Part shown: in pieces, positions 1 to 25,102 of the stretch
Layout: the number at the start of each line of letters is the position of its first letter
Position numbering within the stretch: the stretch's first letter is position 1
Source of the DNA: Amphiura filiformis
Taxonomy: Eukaryota > Echinodermata > Ophiuroidea > Amphilepidida > Amphiuridae
DNA length: 64,000 nt
Reading direction: 5' to 3'
Assembly (NCBI RefSeq): GCF_039555335.1
Contig: NC_092640.1
Coordinates: forward strand, 39,228,295 to 39,292,294
Notes under the pieces: generated by a model
Seen by the model: the letters and a program-made list of their open reading frames with translations, nothing else
Database searches by the model: none
Told to the model about the DNA's origin: nothing
Made by a program: the position numbers and the translations under genes

Positions 1-630
1 TTCAAATCTCTGTCTCTTGAGTATTCCTTCACTTAGAAGATTCAATTAGGTCTAAAATTGAGTCTAATTTATTCTATATTACTCGTGTTTTTATCCTGTT
101 TTAAAATAATTTTTAATTATATTCTTATGACGTTTGGCATGAAATGTGCCAAGGGTGGTTGTGGATTAGGGAGAGATGGATTAGGGGGAGGGATTCATAT
201 CGTAAATTTGATCTAAAACCCCCATTAAAAATTGAATCTAGTAAAAAAATGTCTAAATGAACTCCCAGACATCTAAACCAAGTAAATAAATAAGAAATGA
301 CTAATTAAAAGACTAATACTTGCTCAGAATGATTGTAAATGTGGAACAAAAAGAGGTGCTGGGATTAAATCCCACCTACTTTGTGATTGTTTTTGCCCGC
401 ACTCTCTCATTTTTTAACCGATTTCCATAAAAAAAAGGTGTCAAAATGCTCAAGAGGATGAACCACTTCACTGAATGAGACGTGTAGGTAAAATGTTTGA
501 AACATTGTGTACCATGTTACTATGTAACACAAAGGTACCCCAGTTTGTGACACAGGACCATAAACATTCACAGTCCAAATAGAGAGACATTAAAGAAATG
601 ATTTTAGACATTTGAAAGCTGTGACCACAT
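1..630. other. AT-rich sequence, no feature recognised
   Basis: No exon with a usable acceptor and donor was found on the minus strand, where the missing 3' exons of the solute-binding-like gene would be expected. They probably lie beyond the left edge. Confidence 0.5.
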
Positions 631-15811
<15,181 letters not shown>

Positions 15812-15908
15812 TTGCCTATTGTGAGTGTCCCTGTGTTGTGTGCATACATGTAGGTAACAATAACTGCATGATGTCCAGATCTTTCAAAGCTAGCTGTATA
15901 CTTATTCG

Positions 15909-16060
15909 GCCTATACGCCGTAGAAGTGACGAATATAGTTAATCGGATTATCTACCATAGCAGTGGTTGAATACAATTCTGTCTATATCGCCCCACACTA
16001 CAACGTTCATGCGGTACCGATAAATTGAACCAGAGATGTCAAAGAAATCACTCGTACCCA
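15909..16060. mobile_element. Partial copy of the TATACGCCGTAGAAG element
   Basis: TATACGCCGTAGAAGTGACG and AATCGGATTATCTACCATAG match the left arm of the complete copy at 24153-24484. A third partial copy is at about 32899-33010. Confidence 0.6.
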
Positions 16061-16514
16061 TGGAGCTATTAAAGATGGAGAAGCAATATATTATGTAACG
16101 CATTGTTCCCTTGTGCCGATTTGATTTCCGACAAGCTATTCATCGAAAGGTACCTATTGTTCGGGACAAAGGGCTTCCGTCATTAAATCGGTAAGCTGAC
16201 CTGACAGTGTATTAACGCTTTACCTAGCAGGCCACTGTCAATAAGTGATCAAACGAAAGTCGCGTGAAAGCGCCTACTGGAACGAAAAGTACCCTTTGTT
16301 ACCAAACAACCCAAGGGTGTGATTGAGTAGCCGTAAGCACAAAAGTCACACATTAGCCGCAGATGCACAGTTCGTTGTCACCCACTGGATTTAGGTGCTT
16401 CATTTAAATAAATTGAATGCGCTTGCTGATCGATACACATCAGAATGTATTAAGGCTGCCATATCCGCATGTCTATAGTACTGTATAATGGTAATAGCTA
16501 CGTATACATGCAAC

Positions 16515-17192
16515 ATATCGTCGGCCGTATCACATACTGACGTATTTGCAAAGTACGCATTTCGAGAAAATCGAACTTGAAAATGTAGCGGTTTCATTTG
16601 CTGCATAATCTTGATTAAAATATTATTGTCGATTAAAACTAGGTTAACAGTAATGCAAATATACCATTTTTTCATTATAATTCACTTATCACTATCAGAG
16701 CATAACTTATTCTGCAAAAAATCAATATTAAATAAAATACGTCACTATGTGAAAAGGACTAATGTCAATTTCGCCGTTCAAATGACAAATACGTCGCGCA
16801 AATACGTCAGTATGTGAAACAGTTGCGCAAATACGTCAGTATGTGAAAAGGACAAAACAGCAATTTTGCCGTGCAATGACAGAGTCGCGCAAATACGTAG
16901 CGCAAATACAGTATGTGAAACGACAAATGTGTCAAATTGCAGATACGATATACTGGGCTTGCGCAGTATGGGTGATCGGCAAATACGTCGTTATGTGATG
17001 CAGACATTTCAAGGTTTTGTAAAAACGACATAATTAAATTAATTAATATCTTACTAATTAAGCCACTTTGAGGCATGGTTTTTGGTGAATATTATAGAGC
17101 AGAACATAACAAATTCATATACTAATTTTCTCAAAAATGTTAAAAATGTCGAATACGTCAGCATGGTCAGTATGTGATACGGCCGACGATAT
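16515..17192. mobile_element. Inverted-repeat element with multiple subterminal ACGTCAGTATGTGA repeats
   Basis: The left end ATATCGTCGGCCGTATCACA and the right end TGTGATACGGCCGACGATAT form near-perfect inverted ends of about 28 bp. The interior, mainly the right half, repeats AAATACGTCAGTATGTGAAA and variants at roughly 16737, 16795, 16826, 16893, 16980 and 17153. No long open frame. The clustered repeats look like transposase-binding sites of a larger autonomous partner. Confidence 0.75.
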
Positions 17193-17792
17193 AATAAGTA
17201 CCGGTATAGGCCTATATAAAAGTTGTTTCACAAATTGACTTTTTTATTTTAAGAAGGAGATTGGTATCGAAACCCAACTCCGACCTAGCAAACACAAAAC
17301 ATGAAATTTTAATTGGGCGAAAAAAATATACAAATTGTTTTCTTCCATTATCCAGTGCGCATCATTTCCAAAGGGCCTGTTTTGCTTTGTTTGATTTTGA
17401 ACAAAGTTGGTCATAAAACTGTTGTGAGATACTAAAATTGTACCTGAAAAACTCGGGATCAGTATATTTGAAAGGCATCCACTCACGGTTGGACGACTTT
17501 GTGGGTCGGAGTCAATGGTATTGTATTTGGTCAGCCAGAGCCCTTTGTTATATTTTGCCAACTATCTTTTACTTCGATATCATGATATAGGCCTGATAAT
17601 AATATATACTGTAGGGTTCTACTACTACCAAAGACGTGTTATTATTAAAGCTGAAAAACAAACTGAGCTTGTTACGTTTTCACGGACATTTTCAAGGTAA
17701 GTTGACAATCTCAGTTATTTGTAACAATGTTATTCTACCAACATTAAACAAAATGCTTGCTTATAACAAACTTAGCCTTAAATTTGTCTTCC

Positions 17793-18152
17793 TTAAGGGG
17801 TACTACACCCTGTAGTAAATTGTGACTATTTTTGCATTTTTCTCAAAAATAATAACACACTGGTAACAAAAGTTATGTATATTATTGGGGCAAGGAATCC
17901 AATTACTACACTGAAATTTCAGTGACTCAAGACAAGCGGTTCAGTATGTATGATAGAAACGAGGTACATCCTAGCGGTACCTTATTTCTTATTATAAATA
18001 ACAAACCGCTTGTCTTGGGTCACTGAAATTCCAGTGTAGTAATTGGATTCCTTGCCCCAATAATATACATAACTTTTGTTACCAGTGTGTTATTATTTTT
18101 GAGAAAATGCAAAATAGTCACAAATTTATCGAGGGGTGTAGTACCCCCTTAA
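17793..18152. mobile_element. TTAA-flanked fold-back MITE, copy 2 (near complete hairpin)
   Basis: TTAA at both ends, then GGGGTACTACACCC. The two arms of about 150 bp pair almost throughout (CAAGGAATCCAATTACTACA / TAATTGGATTCCTTG; GACAAGCGGTTC / AACCGCTTGTC). Same family as 5666, 43224 and 43806. Confidence 0.85.
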
Positions 18153-19596
18153 GCATTTAAATTGCACAATTATATTTAAATTGGACTAATATAACTATAT
18201 AATTTACCGGTGGTAACGTAAAATAGGAGCGACCGCTTGGAATTTTTGGAGGACACGCCTCCCTTTCAAAGAGTGTCTCAATCTTTATATGCCGTCCGGG
18301 TTGTGTCGTCAGCACATTTGCCTCCGGTCTCGAAAAGCGACTACCAAAGTACGACACTGAATACAAACCTGGGATGCAAATGTAAAATGTACATTGCTCT
18401 ATCTGGTTTGTGCACCTATGCAGTAATTAGTCTGCTTCCGTGGGGCGGACAAAATTGCCTGCCAAAATGCTTGGCCCCCTGTCGGAAATCCTCCTCTTCA
18501 ATTCTCGGCCTACCAAAATTGGCTCATCCCGTCTCGATCTGTCATTTAAGTTAAATTCTTATATAGGCCAAATATTTGAAACCCAATTTGCAAACCTTAA
18601 AATTAGATGCCCTGTATAATGTGTGCGTATATATGTAGCAAACAGGAAATTTTGTATACTTTGAACATAACTGTTTTCCGAAGCCTTTTGGACATTAATT
18701 TATTTAAATAGTGTCCACACATAAATCTAAACTCTCATTCCCTTTAAGCTTTTTGCTTTCCGAAAACTACCCCGCAGCCGCCAAAACTGCTAATTGATTG
18801 CACCTTCTTTTTGCACACCCAGAACAGATAATTATTACACAGCACCAATTTGACCTTTTCAAATCGACATCGGAAATGTTTGGAAAACCAGGCAACGTGT
18901 ACCAGCTGCGTATACGCGCGTTATAATACGCTCATACAAAGTGATCAACTGTGACACGCATAGCAGAAAACGCAGCCACTAGTTGGGGATCTTAGAGGGC
19001 CTAATTTACCCCCTCCCCCCACACACACCCCTTTCCGGGAATTAATGACAACTATTGTTTGAAGTGCTAAGCATGATTTCAAGTAATTAGCTCCCAAAAT
19101 TAAAAAGTGGCTCAATCGAAGCCGGGTAAGGGTCATGTAAAGGTCAAAACAAATTTGCGCCAAGCATTTTTCTCATCTCATCGTCTCAACAAGTCAAGAC
19201 CAACCTGCAATATATCGGCCTACCGTTCTTGAGATGCAAGCAATAATTTCAATATAGTGTTAAGTTTTGTTTTGTTTTGCCACACAGGAAAACGTGTAAA
19301 AATATTTAAAAAACACCCCGATTAGTATAGTTTGACTTATCTGTGACATACAAAAAGGTCAAGGCCGAAGTTTATTTTACCACACAAGGGTAGAGTCGCA
19401 AAATGCTCGGATTTCAAATCATTGCTATTGCTTTAAAAAAACAATTGTTACATTTTATTGATATTGGTCGCTGACCGAATTTAAAGGTTGTGATTTTAAA
19501 GAAAAATGTTACAACTCTATTCAAATGGAATTGTTAATTTAACAGAGGTCTCAATTTGTTCTATTTCCCCAGGCAGAGTGAGATCGCGTGTAAAAG
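18153..19596. other. Upstream region of the glutamine synthetase gene
   Basis: No gene recognised. A good acceptor (TCTATTTCCCCAG) lies at 19560-19572, 24 nt before the glutamine synthetase ATG, suggesting an untranslated leader exon further left. An in-frame TAA sits two codons before the ATG. Confidence 0.4.
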
Positions 19597-20953
19597 ATGT
19601 CGATAGAAAGCGTTACAAGTACAATAGAGGAAGAAGAGATAGAATTTGTTCGATTTGAATTCTCAGATTTTTATGGCATATCGAGATGTAAGATCATCCC
19701 AGCTCGGCATTTCATTGATAAAGCATCAAATGGTATCGCCATCCCATTTTGTCACCTTTCCATTTCGATCGACGGAGCAGAACTTCATTTGGATACACCA
19801 TACAGTAATGTTGAAGTGGGCATGATCGGGGACGGAAAATGGTTCCCTGAGTTTAACACATTTCGTATTCTACCTTGGTATCGCAAAACTGCTTCTATCC
19901 TGCTGGAGCCAAAATACTACATGGGTGAACCAGTGTCATGCTATCCTCGATACATCGCAAGGAAACAACTCGAACGTCTCGAGAAGTTGGGGATTTCTCT
20001 TTTAGCGGCGCATGAACACGAATTTCATGTTGTCGACCGTCAAACGCAGAAACCGTTAACATCGGATAAGCGTCTTCGCTCAACCGTCGGAACCTACACG
20101 GATCCAAATCTGTTGGATCAGCTCATGACGAATTTGTATAAGGTTGGTATAGATGTCGAAGATTGTGAAATGGAAGCTGGTCAAGGTCATTGGAAATCAC
20201 GTATAAGCCAGCCTTTGGAATTCAAGCTGCGGACAACGCGCACGTGTTCAAGACTTCGGTGAAGGAGATAGCTCAACAAAATGGTTACATTGCGAGCTTT
20301 ATGTCCAAGCCATCCGCTGATCACAGAGGATGCTCTGCGCACATCAATCATTCTCTTTGGGACAAAGACGGAAAAACGAATTTACTCTATGACGTCAATG
20401 CTCCTAACAAGCTTTCCGAATTATGTGGATACTGGATGGCGGGACTTTTGAAGCACTCGCAAGCGACCACCATGCTAATGGCGCCTACTGTAAACTGCTA
20501 CAAACGCTTCGGGGTACAATCACATGTAAGCTCGATCCCCAACTGGGGTATAGACAACCGTAGCTGCATGCTCCGACTAAAGATCAACGGTATGGAAGGT
20601 ACTTACATAGAGAACAGAAGCAGCGGAGGTGGAAGCAATCCTTACCTCACTCTCGCTGCCGTAGTAGCTGCTGGTATTGATGGAATAGAGAAAAACTGCC
20701 TCTTCCGGAAGAAGAGACCGGCGACCCCTTCAGGATGAGAAACAAAGCGTATGCTCAAAACAGCTTACCGACTTTATCGGAAGCAATGAAAGCTTTCAAA
20801 GCTGATGAGGTGATCATGGGGGCATTTGGTGACGACTTCTTCAATATATTTAACAGTTTAAAAGATTACGAAATGAAAATCGCCCCCGAATCCGATGACC
20901 TTGAAAGAGATAGCTTTCAGTGGGATCAAAAAATGTTATTTAACTATCTATAA
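19597..20953 (+). CDS. LGSN: Glutamine synthetase-like protein, lengsin type (intronless, two frame shifts)
   Basis: About 452 residues in one uninterrupted exon. The N-terminus (IEFVRFEFSDFYGISRCK) is the beta-grasp domain typical of lengsin and bacterial-like GlnA. Catalytic-domain motifs follow in order: HEHEFHVVD, EAGQGH then EITYKPAFGIQAADNAH, HINHSLWD, NCYKRFG, WGIDNRSCMLRL, and NRSSGGGSNPYLTLAA. The usual Asp of the E-x-R-x-x-D segment is not present, as in lengsins, which are structural rather than enzymatic in vertebrate lens. Two net single-base losses break the frame: near 20190-20196 (the residue before EITYKP) and in an A-run near 20691-20696 (before LPLPEEETGDPF). Protein similarity resumes perfectly after each. 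It is either a very young pseudogene or the indels are assembly errors. The start is fixed by an in-frame stop just upstream. Confidence 0.85.
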
Positions 20954-22170
20954 CAAACTTTGACCCAGACGTAGTACAACCCATGCCATTTCTCATGTCT
21001 GGATCACAGTACTCAAAAATAAGACACCGGTATATTTAAAAGACTCGTTGCACACGTTATGTATATAGGCTACTTATAAACTTGTAAACATTTTTGGTTG
21101 AGCTAGAATTAACTGTTTGCTGAAAGCAATACCAAATGCAACATCATCTTATGGCGTCATGATCCATGTCCCATATCGATTTTACAAGAAATACGGTTGA
21201 GCTTCTGTCTTTACGGACTATCATTGTGAACCGGTGTCGTAATGGCTTCCAATAAGTCTCAAATATGCCACAGTGTCTCATCGGCTGAAAAAAACCGACG
21301 GCGACGATGTAACTATCTGGGCCGGCTTACTACACTTACTACATATGAATGTAGGCTTCATACCGATTTTCAACATCGGTTATTTCAGGAAGAGGATTGA
21401 GCGAATTTCCCTTGATCAGCCATAATAATTGAATGGCGCGTGTGGCCTTGTATTAGTTAGGCAGAGCATAATAGAAAGCTCACCTATAGTGCATGAGGTT
21501 CCTGGTTCAAATCCTGGCGGGGGTATTGGCTTGGAAAAAAATAACGTCTGAAATTATTTGGCTCATTATAATAACCGGATTTGCTTCAAGTGCAAAATAA
21601 CATCCTCCAAACACTATCTGAGATTGTGAAATTCAGAAGATAAAAGATAAATAAATACAAAGGTCATTGAATCCCATTGAAGCCTACAGATTTTTTAACT
21701 CTTTGCTGTGATACCCATGTTACTTCACATTTTTGGGATCCGTAGACCCAGACGAATAATTTGACATAATTTGAAAGTGTTGGATATAAAATTAATTTTC
21801 CCCCTATAATTTCTTGTTCGGCAATTGGTTTGTTTATGTTTTTGTTTGTCTGTTGTTATATAATTGGGGTTGGGTTGTAGGGGGTCTTTTGAGGGTTACG
21901 GTCTCTAAATACTGCTTGGCAGACTTGTGCCAGCTTTTACGCAAAGTTGCCGATTGGAACGAGATTGTTCCAAAAACTCGTGTTTTGGAAAAATCTTGTT
22001 TCAATCGACAACTTTGAGTAAAACCTAAGAACAACATCAAACAAATAAAAGGAGATTACTTTTCTTCTCTAGTAAACCTCAAGTACCTGGATTTAAGTCA
22101 TACTATAATAGACAATTTGAATTATTTGAAAGTTCCCATAAATACTGACTGTATCTAGCAATGAACTAAC
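20954..22170. other. Intergenic, SINE-like piece at 21455-21560, otherwise nothing recognised
   Basis: A repeat-like segment around 21834-22020 (CTTGGCAGACTTGTGCCAGC, AACTTTGAGTAAAACC) shares wording with 6280-6370. No exons seen. Confidence 0.4.
21455..21560 (+). repeat. tRNA-derived SINE head
   Basis: TTAGGCAGAGCATAATAG (A-box-like) and GGTTCAAATCC (B-box, 21504-21514), followed by GGGGGTATTGGCTTGG. The same tail wording follows the SINE at 49078, so these are two members of one family. Confidence 0.55.
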
Positions 22171-23036
22171 TAAACTCCTCAAAAAAAGTTTGGAAACTTT
22201 CCAAAACGACTATAATCAGAAATATTTGAAATCTATTTCCAAAGTTTTTCATATCAATACAAACAACATTGCTCTTTCCTGTCAAAAATGACACCAAATT
22301 TGTGACCATAACTTATTCCGTGGTTGAGTAACTGTCTTTGAAAGACAAAAAGGTCTCAAACAAAATGTGCCAAATCTGCCATTGTCTGCGCAATTTGCAT
22401 CAGTAAACATGAGTAAGGAATATCACACTTGCAAAGTTTTGGCACTTAGTCTACGGTTTCGAAGTGCTGCTAGCCCAATGTACTGGTCTTCAGCAGCCGT
22501 TTTATTTCTTGTGCGGCCACTTCTGGGTCTGGCTTTGACATGTTCGGTCTGACGAAACTTGGCTTTTAGCTTGGAGATCATACTGCGGGAAACTCCAAAA
22601 GTTGCCGTAACCCATTCTGAGGTATGCCAGCCTCCATCTAACATATAGCTCGAACCTTATCCAAATCTGATATGAAGAAGTGACCAGCAAGACAGATTGA
22701 CTTACGTTGATCCATTTCGATCCACCTGTAGAACTGTTAATCCCATCCTAGCACTTTTCATTCAAAATACTGCAAGCTTGATACTGCAAGCAACTTTTCA
22801 TTCATTCTTTTATTCATGCATTAACCCATTCATTCATTCACTCATTCATTCATTCATTCATTCATTCATTCATTCATTCATTCATTCATTCATTCATTCA
22901 TTCATTCAAAGCAAGAGATGAGCGCAGACAATGGTCAATTTGGCTCAATTTCGTTGAAACCTCTCTGTCTTTCAAAGACAGTTATTCAGCCGTGGAATAA
23001 ATATCATGAGGTGTCATTGTTGACAGGAAAGAACAC
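22171..23036 (-). mobile_element. Tc1-like transposon relic with long inverted repeats, copy 1
   Basis: A TA target is followed by AACTCCTCAAAAAAAGTTTG. Long arms (CTTTCCTGTCAAAAATGACA; CTTTGAAAGACA) are repeated inverted at the right, where the end is truncated. On the minus strand, 22423-22644 encodes a Tc1-type helix-turn-helix start: HTSEWVTATFGVSRSMISKL, FRQTEHVKARPRSGRTR and EDQYIGLAALRNR. The catalytic domain is missing, so the copy is non-autonomous. An (ATTC)n array has expanded inside it. A sister copy in plus orientation is at 40425-41320. Confidence 0.8.
22826..22910 (+). repeat. (ATTC)n microsatellite
   Basis: About 20 near-perfect ATTC units inside the Tc1-like relic, probably grown from the ATTCAAA motif present in the sister copy. 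Confidence 0.92.
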
Positions 23037-23039
23037 AGT

Positions 23040-23687
23040 TTTACATTCCAGCTGGACATAATATTCCCTGGGGTCACTCCCATTGTGGCCTGTACACCAT
23101 CCGCGATAATCAACTTTTGAAAAGCACCCTAAACAAGGATTTAACCCTTGGCTAAAACGGTACCCTTTTCCCACACTAAACAGGGATTTTATTCCTTGTA
23201 TCAAATTTCCGCGCCATTAGCAATAATGCAATTTTGCTACCCTTTTTTCCAATTTTTCATGTTTTTGACACCTTAAACACCCCGTATCGCGCCTACCTAC
23301 GAAAAACTACCCTTTTTACGCGTTGTTATCATCGCGGATGGTGTACAGGCCACAATGGGAGTGACCCCCGGAATATTCCCAATGCCATATGTCACGGTAT
23401 TAAACAAAGTCGTAAAACTATCGCAGTTTTATCAGAGGATTTCATGGATGATGGAGAGTGTCATTATCAGCTACATTTGGCACGAACGCAAATGCTTATG
23501 ATGTACTCATTCTTGTACAGATTGGATACATTCCTGATCGTAAAAAGACGCTGTTGCTTCGTCAGGTATTATGTTGCAAGGACGTTTTGAATTGGCCTGG
23601 AGATCCAGTTGGACATGATTTGTCTGGAATCAATTAAAGATGGAACTACGTCAACCAGAAAGGGTTGGTCGTAGATTTCAAATTTGA
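23040..23687 (+). pseudogene. Toll-like receptor, TIR-domain fragment
   Basis: The second half of a Toll/interleukin-1 receptor (TIR) domain. After a transposon insertion (23068-23371) it reads HGIKQSRKTIAVLSEDF and ECHYQLHLARTQ. A frame change follows, then DVLILVQIGYIPDRKKTLLL, LCCKDVLNWPGDP, and in a third frame F-VWNQLKMELRQPERVG, ending at TGA 23685-23687. These match TIR box 2-3 spacing, with FVW at the box 3 position. It is a host immune receptor gene relic, split by at least two frame changes and one insertion. The 3' flank (GATTCTAGTTTATTTG) resembles that of the relic at 38601-45064, implying descent from duplicated genomic copies rather than a processed transcript. Confidence 0.8.
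23068..23371. mobile_element. Inverted-repeat element with 8-bp target duplication (hAT-like) in the TIR relic
   Basis: Flanked on both sides by AATATTCC (23060-23067 and 23372-23379). The ends GGGGTCACTCCCATTGTGGC and GCCACAATGGGAGTGACCCC are inverted, with arms of about 40 bp (to CATCCGCGATAA). Removal restores the wording of the related TIR sequence at 44840. An 8-bp duplication is typical of hAT transposases. Confidence 0.8.
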
Positions 23688-24152
23688 AACATACATAAAG
23701 GAGCAAGTTTATTTGAAACGCTTTTATTTTATAAAGATTCTAGTTTATTTGCTATTGCATGCAGCGAATATATTTTTTGTTATAAATATTGTTACGAACA
23801 CTGGCCCCTTTCTATAATATTTAACAGATCTGTAAAACCACGAGTAATGGTGCAAATCCGGCCCCCACAGGAAACACAAAAACTAATAATTATTTTCAAA
23901 TGGGCGTACAAAGTTATATGATCATACATGACTTGATTATTTATCAAAGTAGTTCTGATACTACTGGAATGGCGGCCATTTTTAATTTGACCATATTTGG
24001 AGTCACGCTTACATCTGAAAATTTCACCAGGCAGTTTTGTGGTCTATAGTACCCAACAGAGCAACAGAGCAAGTAAACAAATGTTTTTATTATCACAGGA
24101 TGTTAACTTTTATAGACTAATCTGCTCTACGAATTACGAAAATACATCTCCC

Positions 24153-24484
24153 TATACGCCGTAGAAGTGACGTCATAATCGGATTAACTACCATAGCAAA
24201 AGATGAATTCATTTTTTAATAGACCGCCCTGCACTACAAGCAGATTGCACTAATCACATGTGTATGTCAGCAAACATAGATTGAATACAATACCGCTCTT
24301 TTGAAAGATACTTATCTTATAGGTGCGAGTGATCAGCCTTTCTTTGATATCTATGGTTCAATGCATCGGTACCGCTTGTCCAGTGGCCGTAAACGTTGTA
24401 GCGCAAGGCGAAATAGTCAAAATTGTATTCATCTATTGCTATGGTAGTTAATCCGATTAACTACGTCTCTTCTACGGCGTATAC
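24153..24484. mobile_element. TATACGCCGTAGAAG inverted-repeat element, complete copy
   Basis: The left arm TATACGCCGTAGAAGTGACG, AATCGGATTAACTACCATAG pairs with the right arm CTATGGTAGTTAATCCGATT, CTTCTACGGCGTATA. The arms are about 65 bp and the interior is non-coding. Partial copies are at 15909 and 32899. Confidence 0.8.
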
Positions 24485-25102
24485 AATCAGAAACTAATTT
24501 AAGTGGCAAAACGACTCCAAATTTATGTGCCAAGATCAATCAATGCGGCGACGAAAATAAACACCTGTTTTACGGGTTTACGGACCTTTGAAGTAGGGCG
24601 GTCGGTTGGGCAAATCATAACAATTTGTAAGAAAAAATCACTTCGCTCGTGTTCCTTTGGTCAAAACCAGTAATAATAATAATAATCGGTCGAGCCCATG
24701 GAACAGGGAAAATATTTTCGTTGCCTAATCACATTCATTACACATTACTTTGCTAATCATACTAAGTACTATATATTTCTTGTGTGTGTATCGGATTATT
24801 ATATACCATTAAATGAAGATTTGGAAGCCCTTTTCAAATTAGAAATCATGAAAGAGAGAAGCTACGGGAGGGGGCCTCAACGTTGCGAAAAGCAGACTCT
24901 AAATTATACCAATATTTTTGTACAAATTTTGCTAAAAAAACGATAAAACATTTGTACTTTTGAAGAATTTGTGAAAAATTACCCTTTTTTAAACAACAAT
25001 TTTATGAAATTGAGGACAATTAATAAACAAAAATGGCTCAAAATACACCCGAGTCTAAACTATATCACTTAATGCACCCGAATAAAGCCCCATCTACTAG
25101 TC

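Noticed and set aside
18237-18554. 105-residue plus-strand protein
   Set aside because: Composition and lack of splice signals or motifs make it a chance frame.
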